Shown: in pieces, positions 8,803 through 16,658 of the stretch
Layout of the letters: every line of letters starts with the position of its first letter
Numbering within the stretch: position 1 is the stretch's first letter
From: Glycomyces niveus
Lineage (GTDB): Bacteria; Actinomycetota; Actinomycetes; Mycobacteriales; Micromonosporaceae
Direction: 5' to 3'
Assembly (NCBI RefSeq): GCF_017592475.1
Contig: NZ_JAGFNP010000001.1
Location: forward strand, 1-64,000
Length of the DNA: 64,000 nt
Notes under the pieces: model-generated
Told to the model about the DNA's origin: nothing
The model's input: the letters and a program-made list of their open reading frames with translations, nothing else
Databases searched by the model: none
Position numbers and translations under genes: made by a program

Positions 8803-10065
8803 CTACGCACTAGGAACCTCCACGACGATCACCGTAGGACCGCCGTCGGGGGAGTCGATGGTCCACTGGCCCTCGACGGCCTTGACCCGGTCGGTGAGAC
8901 CCGAGAGCCCGTGCCCCTTCGAGACGTGCGCGCCCCCGATCCCGTTGTCGCCGACCGAGAGCACCAGCCTATCTCCCCAGTCCTCGACCGACACGGTCGC
9001 TTTGGCCGCCTGGGAGTGCTTCGCGATGTTCGTCAGGCACTCGGCGGTCACGAAGTAGACGGTGCTCTCCACGGCCGCCTTGTACCGACCGTTGAGGTTC
9101 GTCTCGAGTTCGACCGGGACGAGCGACCGCGCCGCGAGGGCCGCGAGCGCCGCGTCGAGGCCCCGGTCGGTGAGGATCGGCGGGGCGATGCCGCGCGAGA
9201 GCGACCGCAACTCGTCGATGGTCTCCCGGGTCTGCGCGATCGCGGCCTCCAAAGTCGCCTGCGCCGCTTCAGGGTTGGTCGCGAGCTGGCGCTTGACGCG
9301 GGCCAGCTCCATGCCCAGGCCCACGAGCCGCTGCTGCGGGCCGTCATGGATGTCGCGCTCGATGCGGCGTAGCGCGTCGGCCTCGGCCGAGGTGGCCGCG
9401 TTGCGGGACTCCTCGAGCTGGTCGATCCGCTCGTGCAGGCCGCTGATCGACGTGAGCATGCCCTTGCCGACGAACGCCTGGGCGAGCGCCAGGCCGCGCA
9501 GGACCGGCACCAGCGTCAGCGCCATGATCACGCCGCCGCTCATCGCCAGGATCGAGCGGGCGAGGTACGAGTCGCCCCAGCCCAGCCACTCGGTGGCGTA
9601 GTGCAGGCCGTCGTCGCTGCCGTTCGTCGCGGCCTCGATGATCCACGTGTAGGTGGGGTACAGCAGTGTCGCCGCCGTCGCCGTCCACCACGCGATCGCG
9701 ACCGCGAAGCCGACGATGGCGATCGGCAGGATCGCGACCGCCCACAGCACGTTGAGCCAGGACTGCCCGTCGGTGAGCGGCGTCAGGAAGCGGCGCAGGG
9801 CGGACGCGTCCTCGCGGGCGCGCTTGTAGCGGGGGCGGGGCAGCTCGCGACGCAGCACCGCGGGGATCATGGACCTGCCGGCGGCGGCCATGCCGCGCAT
9901 CGCGAAGAGGGTGGCCGCGGCGATGGGCACGCCGATCCAGATGACGGCCGTGCCGACACCGAGCGCGGTGCCGACCACACCGATGATGAACGAGGGCAGG
10001 GCGATGAAGAACATCGACAGCAGATAGCCGGTGTCGACGCTCAGTTGCCGGAGGGTTTTTCGCAT
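8803..10065 (-). CDS. Sensor histidine kinase, HisKA_3 (NarL-partner) type
   Basis: A 420-residue membrane kinase. The N-terminal half contains hydrophobic segments at about residues 13-65 and 105-190, the layout of the PF13796 putative sensor domain, with no sizeable extracellular domain. A dimerisation and phosphoacceptor helix follows (RRIERDIHDGPQQRL, His near 240), then the HATPase_c domain with N box (ECLTNIAKHS), DNGIGG and GHGLSGL. The partner is the response regulator encoded next on the strand. No Shine-Dalgarno precedes the ATG at 10065. A TAGTGT -10-like element is 6 nt upstream, so the transcript may be leaderless. The signal sensed is unknown, possibly membrane or envelope stress. 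Confidence 0.94.
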   Translation of the reverse strand: MRKTLRQLSVDTGYLLSMFFIALPSFIIGVVGTALGVGTAVIWIGVPIAAATLFAMRGMAAAGRSMIPAVLRRELPRPRYKRAREDASALRRFLTPLTDGQSWLNVLWAVAILPIAIVGFAVAIAWWTATAATLLYPTYTWIIEAATNGSDDGLHYATEWLGWGDSYLARSILAMSGGVIMALTLVPVLRGLALAQAFVGKGMLTSISGLHERIDQLEESRNAATSAEADALRRIERDIHDGPQQRLVGLGMELARVKRQLATNPEAAQATLEAAIAQTRETIDELRSLSRGIAPPILTDRGLDAALAALAARSLVPVELETNLNGRYKAAVESTVYFVTAECLTNIAKHSQAAKATVSVEDWGDRLVLSVGDNGIGGAHVSKGHGLSGLTDRVKAVEGQWTIDSPDGGPTVIVVEVPSA

Positions 10066-10071
10066 GCGTCA

Positions 10072-10077
10072 ACACTA
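10072..10077 (-). promoter_or_regulatory. -10 element of putative leaderless histidine-kinase promoter
   Basis: TAGTGT on the reverse strand, separated by TGACGC from the kinase ATG at 10065. This spacing places transcription start at or next to the start codon. No good -35 is visible because a perfect palindrome occupies that position. Confidence 0.45.
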
Positions 10078-10081
10078 GAAA

Positions 10082-10107
10082 GGCCGGGTCGCCGCGGCGA
10101 CCCGGCC
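10082..10107 (-). terminator. Perfect 26-bp palindrome, probable terminator of the DUF6069 gene
   Basis: Two 13-nt arms (GGCCGGGTCGCCG and its complement) abut with no spacer. In RNA the central bases would form the loop, leaving a stem of about 11 GC-rich pairs, followed on the reverse strand by TTTC. It lies 33 nt after the DUF6069 stop and just before the histidine kinase promoter. Confidence 0.65.
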
Positions 10108-10140
10108 GTCCTGTGTCTTCGGGGTAGGGACAGCCCTACC

Positions 10141-10674
10141 TCAGCCCGCTCCCGCACCTGGTCGGCGCGGCTCCCGGGTGGCGATCCCGGCCACCGAGTT
10201 GAGCAGGCTCATGATGCAGATGCCGATGAGGAAGTTCAGCCCGGCCGTCGCGATCTGCGACTCGAGGTCGGCCACGACGGTGAACGGGATGAGCACGCCC
10301 ACCGCGATGACCAGCAGCATGATCCAGATGAAGAAGCTCATCGGGCGCGGCATGAGCAGCAGCAGCATGTGGACGACCCCTGTGGCGAGGATCGCCACGC
10401 CGAACGCGCCGAACGCGTACGTCGTCGTGGCCGAGCTGCCGTAAGCGCCCGCCTCGGACGGCGAGAGGATGTGGATGCCGAAGACCCCGCGCACGAGCAG
10501 GATGCCCACCAGGGCGACCAGCGCGGCCACCACGCCCGTGCCGAACCCGCCCGCCCACAGCTTCGCGGCGTCGACCGTCGGGCGGTCCGACTGCGGTTGC
10601 GGTTCGGCCGCCGCCGGATACCGCCTCGTCGGCTCCTCGTGGTTCCCGGCCCAACCGCCTTGCGGTGCGGACAT
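10141..10674 (-). CDS. DUF6069-like four-helix membrane protein
   Basis: A 177-residue protein: a 37-residue Pro/Gln-rich cytoplasmic N-terminus followed by four predicted membrane helices (about residues 40-63, 86-108, 114-133 and 140-162), with RGVFGI after helix 1. This matches the DUF6069 actinobacterial membrane family, for which I know no function. The start ATG at 10674 follows a strong GGAGGAGG site. It is transcribed toward the two-component genes but a probable terminator separates them. A role with that sensor is possible but unsupported. Confidence 0.75.
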   Translation of the reverse strand: MSAPQGGWAGNHEEPTRRYPAAAEPQPQSDRPTVDAAKLWAGGFGTGVVAALVALVGILLVRGVFGIHILSPSEAGAYGSSATTTYAFGAFGVAILATGVVHMLLLLMPRPMSFFIWIMLLVIAVGVLIPFTVVADLESQIATAGLNFLIGICIMSLLNSVAGIATREPRRPGAGAG

Positions 10675-10855
10675 GGCTCCTCCTCCTCGGCCGTCCCTGC
10701 GGACCTGGAGCGGCCCGCTTCTCGGCTCATGGTGGCAGTAACCCGGTACGGAGGTCGCGAAACGCTGTTTTCGGACTCGACGGATTCACGTCCTTCCCAC
10801 CGCGTCGAGTCTCCAAGCTCACGATGCGCCGCGATCGCCGCGGCGGGTAAAGATC

Positions 10856-10884
10856 TTGGTGTTGTCGGAGGTGGCGCGTAATCT
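10856..10884 (+). promoter_or_regulatory. Promoter for ylxP (leaderless)
   Basis: TTGGTG (10856-10861), a 17-nt spacer and TAATCT (10879-10884) make a convincing housekeeping promoter. The ylxP GTG starts 6 nt after the -10 hexamer and there is no Shine-Dalgarno, so a leaderless mRNA is predicted. Confidence 0.65.
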
Positions 10885-10890
10885 AGAGCG

Positions 10891-11187
10891 GTGTTCACCG
10901 GATGCGCAGAATTCGACCTTCTCCTCCCACCGGACTCCCGCTCACTGAAGGCCAAGCGCTCCTATGTGCGCCCGATCGTCGCCTCGCTGCGGAAGTACGA
11001 GGTGGCGGTGGCCGAAGTCGGCGACCAGGACGTCCACGGCCGCACCACCATAGGCGTCGCCGCCGTGGCGGGCGAGCACCGGCACGTCCGCGAGCTCCTG
11101 GACGCCTGCGAGCACCACATCGCCGGGCGGCCCGAAGTGGAGCTCCTGAGCGTCAGGCGCCGCCTCTTCGGCCCGGAAGACGAGTAG
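10891..11187 (+). CDS. ylxP: DUF503 / YlxP family protein
   Basis: A 98-residue protein beginning MFTGCAEFDLLLPPDSRSLKAKR, the signature of DUF503 (YlxP), with a ferredoxin-like alpha/beta pattern (SLRKYEVAVAEVGDQD, HVRELLDACEHHI). YlxP is usually encoded between infB and rbfA and is thought to take part in ribosome or 16S rRNA maturation. Here it is about 2.8 kb from infB because the methyltransferase and reverse-strand genes intervene. The GTG start at 10891 has no Shine-Dalgarno and sits 6 nt after a TAATCT -10 box. It is followed after 131 nt by rbfA. Confidence 0.92.
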   Translation: MFTGCAEFDLLLPPDSRSLKAKRSYVRPIVASLRKYEVAVAEVGDQDVHGRTTIGVAAVAGEHRHVRELLDACEHHIAGRPEVELLSVRRRLFGPEDE

Positions 11188-11215
11188 ACGCAGCATTGTT
11201 GCAAGACCAGTAGCG

Positions 11216-11233
11216 GCCCGCCGGAAGGCGGGC
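11216..11233 (+). other. Stem-loop between ylxP and rbfA
   Basis: Arms GCCCGCC and GGCGGGC around a GGAA loop lie in the 131-nt spacer before rbfA. No T-tract follows, so an RNA-stabilising or attenuating hairpin is as likely as a terminator. Confidence 0.4.
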
Positions 11234-11318
11234 GGCAGCGCCGCCGCGGGGAAGCCCCGGGCGGAGAACGAGTATGGCGCACCCGAAGCGAGGTGCGCGT
11301 GAAGCGGAAGGCAGGAAG

Positions 11319-11765
11319 ATGGCAGACGCGGCGAAGCGGGCCCAGGTATCGAAGCGGGTCATGGAGCTCACCGCCCAGGCGGTGCGCAAGCTCAAGGACC
11401 CCCGGGTCGGCATGGTCACCATCACCGACGCGCGCATGACCCCCGACCTGCGCGAAGCGACGGTCTTCTACACCGTGCTCGGCGACGAGGAGCAGGTCAA
11501 GGCCTCCGCGGCGGGCCTCGAGCGCGCCACCGGGCACCTCCGCACCACCGTCGGACGCGCGCTCGGCATGCGCCACACGCCGTCCCTCACGTTCGTGGCC
11601 GACACCGTCCCCGACCAGGCCAACCGGATCGAAGCGCTCCTCGCGCAGGCCGCCGCGGCCGACGCCGAGGTGCACAAGCTCGCCGAAGGCGCCTCCTACG
11701 CGGGCGACGAGAACCCTTACATAGAGAAGGGCGAAGAGGAGGACTCGGAAGAGTCCACCCGGTGA
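11319..11765 (+). CDS. rbfA: Ribosome-binding factor A
   Basis: A 148-residue protein with the KH-type RbfA fold: KRAQVSKRVMELTAQAVRKLKDPRVGMVTITDARMT, an acidic strand-helix unit, and LRTTVGRALGMRHTPSLTFV. RbfA binds the 16S 5' helix during 30S maturation. An upstream in-frame ATG at 11274 has no ribosome site, whereas the ATG at 11319 has GGAAGG 7 nt before it and gives the usual MADAA-type N-terminus. The C-terminal tail is strongly acidic (EKGEEEDSEESTR). The stop overlaps the next gene in a GTGA arrangement. Confidence 0.95.
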   Translation: MADAAKRAQVSKRVMELTAQAVRKLKDPRVGMVTITDARMTPDLREATVFYTVLGDEEQVKASAAGLERATGHLRTTVGRALGMRHTPSLTFVADTVPDQANRIEALLAQAAAADAEVHKLAEGASYAGDENPYIEKGEEEDSEESTR

Positions 11766-13087
11766 CCCCGGCCCCGCGGGACGCCGAACCGCGCCCGGCC
11801 TCGTACCGGCGCATCGCGTCCCTCGCGATCCCGGCCCTGGTCGTGCTCGCGGCTGAGCCGATCTACCTCCTCATCGACACGGCCGTCGTCGGCCACCTCG
11901 GCGCCGTCCCGCTCGGGGGCCTCGCCCTCGGCGGCGTCATCATGGGCCTCGCGCCGTTCATCGGCGCGGTCCTCGCCTACGGCACCACCGCCCGGGCCTC
12001 CCGCCGCTTCGGCGCCGGGGACCGGCCCGGCGCGGTGGCCGAAGGCGTCCAAGGCACCTGGCTGGCGCTCGCCGCCGGACTCGTCATGGTCGTCGCATTC
12101 CAGTTCCTTGCCGGCCCGGCCGCCGGGCTCATGGGCGACGACCCGTCCGTGGAGGCCGCGGCCGCCGAATGGCTGCGCGTCGCCGTCCTCGGCGCGCCCT
12201 TCCTCCTCGTCGCCGGGGCCGGGCAGGGCTGGATGCGCGCGGTGCAGGACACCAAGCGCCCCATGTGGTTCGTCACCGCTTCATTCCTCCTCTCCGCGAT
12301 CCTCGCGCCGGTCCTCGTCTACCCCGTCGGGCTCGGACTCGTCGGCTCCGCGTGGGCGAACGTCGTCGCGCAGGCCGTCTCCGGCGTGCTGTTCCTCCTC
12401 GCGCTGCGCCGCGAAGGCGTGCCGCTGCGCGTCGACCGGCCGCTCATGTCGAAGCAGCTCGTCGCCAACGGCGACCTGATCATCCGCGGCATCGCGTTCC
12501 AGGTCAGCTCCTTCTCGGCCACCGCCGTGGCCGCCCGGGTCGGCACGGCCGCGCTCGGCGCGCACCAGATCGGCATGCAGCTGTGGTTCTTCGCGGCGCT
12601 GGCGCTCGACGCCGTGGCGATCGCGGCGCAGGCGCTCATCGGCGCCGACCTCGGCGCGGGCCGGCCGGTCGCCGCGCGCGCCACTGCGAAGCGGCTGACG
12701 CTCGTCGGCCTCGGCTACGGCGTGGCGTTCCTGCTCGCGATCCTCGCGCTGCTGCCGATCCTCCCGGACGTGTTCACCGCCTCGGCCGACGTGCACGACC
12801 AGCTCGTCTACATCTGGCCCTGGCTCGTGCTCCTCCTGCCGGTGGCCGGGGTCGTGTTCGCACTCGACGGAGTGCTCATCGGCGCGGGCGACCTGCGGTT
12901 CATGCGGAACATGACCGTCATCTCGATCGCGAGCGGCCTGCCGTTCACGTGGCTCACGCTCGTCTTCGGCTGGGGCCTCGCCGGGATCTGGGGCGGCATC
13001 GCCGTGTTCATGCTCGTGCGCCTCGCGATGATCCTCTGGCGGCTGCGCTCGGGCGAGTGGGCCGTCACCGGCGCTGAGCGCGCCTGA
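11762..13087 (+). CDS. MATE-family efflux transporter (DinF-like)
   Basis: A 441-residue integral membrane protein with twelve predicted helices in two six-helix MATE halves. The first helix carries LAAEPIYLLIDTAVVGHLG, close to the DinF subgroup motif, and the second half repeats it around IGADLGAGRPVAARATAKR. MATE proteins exchange Na+ or H+ for cationic drugs or metabolites. Its GTG start overlaps rbfA by 4 nt, so it belongs to the ribosome-maturation operon. A dinF-like gene between rbfA and truB is a common actinobacterial order, but the DHH phosphoesterase gene nrnA usually also found there is missing. Substrate unknown. Confidence 0.92.
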   Translation: MTPAPRDAEPRPASYRRIASLAIPALVVLAAEPIYLLIDTAVVGHLGAVPLGGLALGGVIMGLAPFIGAVLAYGTTARASRRFGAGDRPGAVAEGVQGTWLALAAGLVMVVAFQFLAGPAAGLMGDDPSVEAAAAEWLRVAVLGAPFLLVAGAGQGWMRAVQDTKRPMWFVTASFLLSAILAPVLVYPVGLGLVGSAWANVVAQAVSGVLFLLALRREGVPLRVDRPLMSKQLVANGDLIIRGIAFQVSSFSATAVAARVGTAALGAHQIGMQLWFFAALALDAVAIAAQALIGADLGAGRPVAARATAKRLTLVGLGYGVAFLLAILALLPILPDVFTASADVHDQLVYIWPWLVLLLPVAGVVFALDGVLIGAGDLRFMRNMTVISIASGLPFTWLTLVFGWGLAGIWGGIAVFMLVRLAMILWRLRSGEWAVTGAERA

Positions 13088-13153
13088 GAATTCTTGTCTC
13101 ACCATGTGAATTGTGCGCGAAATCCCACCTGAACCTTCGTTAAGGTGTCGAGG

Positions 13154-13267
13154 ATGAAGACTCATTCATCGACTCGACGGAAGCGCCGCCACCGTCCCGA
13201 TAATTGGGACGAGGAGAAGGCGGAGGCCCTGCGCGCCCTTCAGGAATCGCTCGACCGGCACCAGTAG
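13154..13267 (+). CDS. Small basic/acidic protein, 37 aa
   Basis: ATG at 13154, preceded by GTCGAGG. The 37-residue product has a basic, Ser/Thr/Arg-rich N-terminal half (MKTHSSTRRKRRHRP) and an acidic helical second half (WDEEKAEALRALQESLDRHQ), a pattern seen in small nucleic-acid or ribosome-associated proteins. Codon use follows the high-GC third-position bias only in the second half. It lies between the MATE gene and truB, 48 nt before the truB start. I do not recognise a family. The reading frame could be real or fortuitous. Confidence 0.5.
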   Translation: MKTHSSTRRKRRHRPDNWDEEKAEALRALQESLDRHQ

Positions 13268-13315
13268 CCACCCGCGCGGCGGGCGCGGTCGGAGACGCGA
13301 TTAGCCTCTACGTCC

Positions 13316-14230
13316 GTGACGTCCAAATCCGCCAAGCCCGCTGCGCCGGGCCTCATCGTCGTCGACAAGCCGCAGGGCATCACCTCGCACGGGGTGGTGT
13401 CCCGGATGCGCCGTATCTGCGGCACCCGCAAGGTCGGCCACGGCGGCACGCTCGACCCGATGGCGACCGGCGTGCTCATCGTCGCGGTCGGCAAGGCCAC
13501 CAAGCTGCTCACGTACGTGTCCGGCCTGGACAAGTCCTACGCCGCGACGATCCGGCTCGGCCAGGCCACGGTCACCGACGACGCCGAAGGCGAGGTGATC
13601 GCGAGCGCCGACGCGTCGGCGGTCGCCGACGCCGCGATCCGCGACGGGCTCGCGGCGATGACCGGCGAGATCGACCAGGTGCCGAGCGCGGTGAGCGCCG
13701 TGAAGGTCGACGGCCAGCGCGCGTACAAGCGGGTGCGCGAGGGCGAGACCGTGGAGCTCAAGGCCCGGCGGGTCACGATCGCCTCGATCGAGGTCCTGGC
13801 GATCCGACGCGAAGGCGAGTTCGTCGATGTCGATGTGGACGTCTCGTGCTCTTCGGGCACCTACATCCGCGCGATCGCGCGCGACCTCGGCGACGTGCTG
13901 AGCGTCGGTGGGCACCTGACTGCGTTGCGGCGCACCAGGATCGGTGGCTTCGGCATTGATGTGGCAGCGACCTTGGAGGCGCTGGCGGAGCGTTCGGAGG
14001 CGGGCGAGCCGCTCGGCGCGCTCGCGATGGGCGAGGCTGCGGCGCGGCTGATGCCGACGCGCACGGCGACCGATGCCGAGGCGAAGGCGCTGTCGTACGG
14101 GAAGGCGCTCGACCCGGCCGGCATCGAGGGCCGGTACGCGGTTCTCAGCGAGGCCGGCGACCTCCTCGCGGTGATGACCGAGCGGGACGGCAAGGCCAAG
14201 CCCGAGACGGTGTTCGCGGCCGCGAGCTAA
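13316..14230 (+). CDS. truB: tRNA pseudouridine-55 synthase
   Basis: A 304-residue enzyme converting U55 in the tRNA T-loop to pseudouridine. Motifs: GLIVVDKPQGITSHGVV, catalytic Asp47 in GHGGTLDPMATGVL, KSYAATIRLG, VSAVKVDGQRAYKRVREGE and CSSGTYIRAIARDLG, followed by a C-terminal PUA-like region. The GTG start at 13316 lacks a good Shine-Dalgarno. A TAGCCT box lies 8 nt upstream, so a leaderless or separately promoted transcript is possible. It ends the ribosome-maturation cluster; ribF and rpsO, often next, are not present here. Confidence 0.95.
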   Translation: MTSKSAKPAAPGLIVVDKPQGITSHGVVSRMRRICGTRKVGHGGTLDPMATGVLIVAVGKATKLLTYVSGLDKSYAATIRLGQATVTDDAEGEVIASADASAVADAAIRDGLAAMTGEIDQVPSAVSAVKVDGQRAYKRVREGETVELKARRVTIASIEVLAIRREGEFVDVDVDVSCSSGTYIRAIARDLGDVLSVGGHLTALRRTRIGGFGIDVAATLEALAERSEAGEPLGALAMGEAAARLMPTRTATDAEAKALSYGKALDPAGIEGRYAVLSEAGDLLAVMTERDGKAKPETVFAAAS

Positions 14231-14413
14231 GCAGCGGCGGCGGCACGGCGTGCCCGCGATTGCGCGGTGGCGGGCCGGCGCCTGCGGCGCGGGCGCGCTG
14301 GGGGCGTAGGGCGTGCCCCTTCCCACCCGCATCCGCATTCCTGCCAACCGAAAAGGACGATGGTCGCATGTGGGGCCGACATTTTTGGGTTTTGGCAGGT
14401 CAAGCATGAGTTG

Positions 14414-15361
14414 TCAGGTCGGTTGCTTGTGGGCTGTTGCGCGGAAGGCGATCGGGGTGGTTCCCGTTCGTTGAGCGAAGAACTTGTTGAAGTTGGTGGC
14501 GCTGGTGAAGCCGAGGCGTTCGCCGATGCGGGCGGCGGGGATGGGGGAGCAGGCGAGCATGCGCTTGGCTTCGAGGATGACGCGGCGGTCGATGAACTCC
14601 TTCGCGGGGATGCCGGCGGCCGCGAGGGTGGCCCGGGAGAGTGTCCTGGGGGAGTAGGCGAGGGCTTCGGCGTAGTCGCTGAGCCGGCGCGAGTTCGCGA
14701 AGTCGCGCTCGACGGCGTCGCGGAAGGCCAGGTACACCTCGCTCGGGTCGGGCCCGGCCTGCGGTGCGGGCAGGCTCGCGATGCGCAGGACCAAAACCGC
14801 GAGCAGGTGCCGCAGCACCTGCAGCCGCGTGTCCCAAGGCAAGCGGTCGGCCGAGTGCTCCCATTGCAGCTGGGTGGTCGCCGCCCGCAGCAGTGCGTGG
14901 TCCTCGGCCGTGGGGACGCGCATCACCGGGGCGTGCGGGTCGTCGACGCACACGCCGATCGCGGTGTCGGGGTCCAAGAAGTCGGTGGCGAAGCGGATGA
15001 CGGTGCCCTCGGCCTGGTCGAGGCCGCTCCACTGCTGCACCTGGCCCGGCCGCGCCCACAGCCACTGGCCCGGGTTCAGCGCGTGCTCGGTGAAGTCGAC
15101 TGAGTGCCGCATAGCGCCCGAGGAGAGCGTGAGCAGGCAGTGCAGGTCGGAGCGGAAGGGCCGCGTCAGCGCGGGGGCGTCGCCGCCCGCGCGCAGGCGC
15201 GAGAGCGTGACGATCTCGATCGAAGGGCCGCGGCCGTCGTGCGCGGCCGGTTCCACGGCGGGCGCGAAAAGGCGGCCCGTTATGTCATCTTGTCGCGTAT
15301 TCACCAGCATCGACGGCAAGTTTATCCCTTTTATCGTGGTTCCACGTTGTGTCTCGATCAT
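14414..15361 (-). CDS. AraC-family transcriptional regulator
   Basis: A 315-residue regulator. The N-terminal 190 residues form a cupin-like sensing domain (ALTRPFRSDLHCLLTLSSG, NPGQWLWARPGQVQQW). The C-terminal 100 residues hold two helix-turn-helix units (RLSDYAEALAYSPRTLSR and ARIGERLGFTSATNFNKFF), the second matching the AraC signature. The ATG at 15361 is taken as start; an in-frame ATG near residue 18 is an alternative. It is divergent from the reductase-like gene at 15413, with about 50 nt between them, so it most likely controls that gene. The inducer is unknown. Confidence 0.92.
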   Translation of the reverse strand: MIETQRGTTIKGINLPSMLVNTRQDDITGRLFAPAVEPAAHDGRGPSIEIVTLSRLRAGGDAPALTRPFRSDLHCLLTLSSGAMRHSVDFTEHALNPGQWLWARPGQVQQWSGLDQAEGTVIRFATDFLDPDTAIGVCVDDPHAPVMRVPTAEDHALLRAATTQLQWEHSADRLPWDTRLQVLRHLLAVLVLRIASLPAPQAGPDPSEVYLAFRDAVERDFANSRRLSDYAEALAYSPRTLSRATLAAAGIPAKEFIDRRVILEAKRMLACSPIPAARIGERLGFTSATNFNKFFAQRTGTTPIAFRATAHKQPT

Positions 15362-15399
15362 AGGGCCGAGCCGCCCAGGAAACTTGTTTAAATTTGAAG

Positions 15400-15405
15400 T
15401 AGTCT
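15400..15405 (+). promoter_or_regulatory. -10 element of putative leaderless promoter
   Basis: TAGTCT lies 7 nt before the ATG at 15413, inside an AT-rich island (15380-15408) unusual for this genome. The island is also the natural AraC binding region between the divergent genes. Confidence 0.45.
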
Positions 15406-15412
15406 AATGCGC

Positions 15413-16060
15413 ATGGCTGAAACCAAGACCGTCGACTTCTGGTTCGACCCCGCCTGCCCCTGGGCGTGGATGACCTCCCGCTGGATCCTCGAGGCCGCGA
15501 AGCTCCGCCCGATCAACGTGCGCTGGAACGTGATGAGCCTCTGGGTGCTCAACGAGCCGAAGCTCGACGAGCTCCCCGAGTTCTACCAGGATCTGTTGCC
15601 CAAGACCCGTCCGGCCGTTCGCGTCGCGACCGCGGTCGCCGAGCAGTACGACAACGAGACCCTCGGCCGCCTCTACACGGCCCTCGGCAACCGCATCCAC
15701 ATCGGCGGCGAGAAGGACTCCGAGATCTACATCCCGGCCGCGCTCGAAGCGGTCGGCCTCCCGGTCGAGCTGGCCGACGCCGGCAAGAGCGAGGAGTGGG
15801 ACGAGGCGCTGCAGGCCTCGCACCAGCACGGCATCGGCCTCGTCGGCACCGACGTCGGCACTCCGGTCGTGGCCGTGGAGAACGACGAGGGCGTGCGGGT
15901 CGGCCTCTTCGGTCCCGTCGTCACCCCCGCCCCGATGGGCGAGGCCGCCGCGAAGCTGTGGGACGGCGTCTACGCCGTGGCCACCACGCCGGGCTTCTAC
16001 GAGCTCAAGCGCTCCCGTACCGACGGCCCGAACTTCGACAACCTCACCGCCGACCTGTAG
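15413..16060 (+). CDS. DsbA-fold oxidoreductase related to mycothiol-dependent nitroreductase Rv2466c
   Basis: A 215-residue thioredoxin/DsbA-fold protein. Opening VDFWFDPACPWAWMTSRWIL, internal LYTALGNRIH, GTDVGTPVV and FFGPV-like GLFGPVV match the actinobacterial Rv2466c family, whose known member is a mycothiol-dependent reductase with a CPWC active site. Here the active site is C15-P-W-A18, so the second cysteine is replaced and only a monothiol (mycothiolation-type) mechanism would be possible. An ATG at 15407 is in frame, but the TAGTCT spacing favours 15413. It is divergent from an AraC regulator, its probable controller. Confidence 0.88.
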   Translation: MAETKTVDFWFDPACPWAWMTSRWILEAAKLRPINVRWNVMSLWVLNEPKLDELPEFYQDLLPKTRPAVRVATAVAEQYDNETLGRLYTALGNRIHIGGEKDSEIYIPAALEAVGLPVELADAGKSEEWDEALQASHQHGIGLVGTDVGTPVVAVENDEGVRVGLFGPVVTPAPMGEAAAKLWDGVYAVATTPGFYELKRSRTDGPNFDNLTADL

Positions 16061-16074
16061 GCGGACGAGAACGC

Positions 16075-16107
16075 CGATGCCCGCGACGCGCTGCGTCGCG
16101 GGCATCG
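16075..16107. terminator. Bidirectional terminator between convergent genes
   Basis: A perfect 15-bp stem (arms starting CGATGCCCGCGACGC) with a GCT loop sits between the reductase stop at 16060 and the DUF3145 stop at 16149, so it serves both strands. No strong T-tract is present on either side. Confidence 0.8.
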
Positions 16108-16148
16108 AACGTTGCGGTTTCCTTGGGCGGCAAGGCCGTCCCGGAGCG

Positions 16149-16658
16149 TTAGCCGACCTGGGACAGCCAGGACTGCTCGCTGCCGCCGGCGGCCTGGCGG
16201 TAGGGGCGCAGCTCGCGGTCCCATTCCAGGCCCAGCAGCTGGTCGAGCCCGTTGCGCAGGGCTTCGGCGCTGGTGGTGGTCGCCAGGAGCGCGCGGATGC
16301 GGTCCTCGGCGATCATGATCTCGCCGCCGGCGCTCATCGCCGCGCGGTAGATGCCGCGCCCGGGGACATGCATGATCCGCTCGCCGTCGACGCCAGCGCT
16401 CGGGTCCTCGGTGACCTCGAAACGCAGCATCGGCCACTGGGCGAGGGCCTTCGCGAACTCGGCGCCCATGCCGGCGTAGCCCGTCCAAGCGCGCTCGGCG
16501 CGCATGGTGCTGCGTTCGGCCTCCTGGGGGGTCCAGCCCAGCTTCACGCCCTGGCTCGCGGAGCCGGAGCGCTCCAGGACACGACCGATCGCCCACTCGA
16601 CATGCGGGCAGACCGCAGACGGGCTGGAGTGGATGTAGATCACGCCGCGTGTCTGCAT
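16149..16658 (-). CDS. DUF3145 family protein
   Basis: A 169-residue protein starting MQTRGVIYIHSSPSAVCPHVEWAIG, the characteristic opening of DUF3145, a family confined to Actinobacteria. Further conserved blocks are AERAWTGYAGMGAEFAKAL, RFEVTEDPSAGVDGERIMHVPG and the C-terminal LGLEWDRELRPYRQA. The ATG is preceded by AGGAGGTGCGCG, one of the best ribosome sites in the window. No function is known to me. Cytoplasmic, no membrane segments. Confidence 0.92.
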   Translation of the reverse strand: MQTRGVIYIHSSPSAVCPHVEWAIGRVLERSGSASQGVKLGWTPQEAERSTMRAERAWTGYAGMGAEFAKALAQWPMLRFEVTEDPSAGVDGERIMHVPGRGIYRAAMSAGGEIMIAEDRIRALLATTTSAEALRNGLDQLLGLEWDRELRPYRQAAGGSEQSWLSQVG

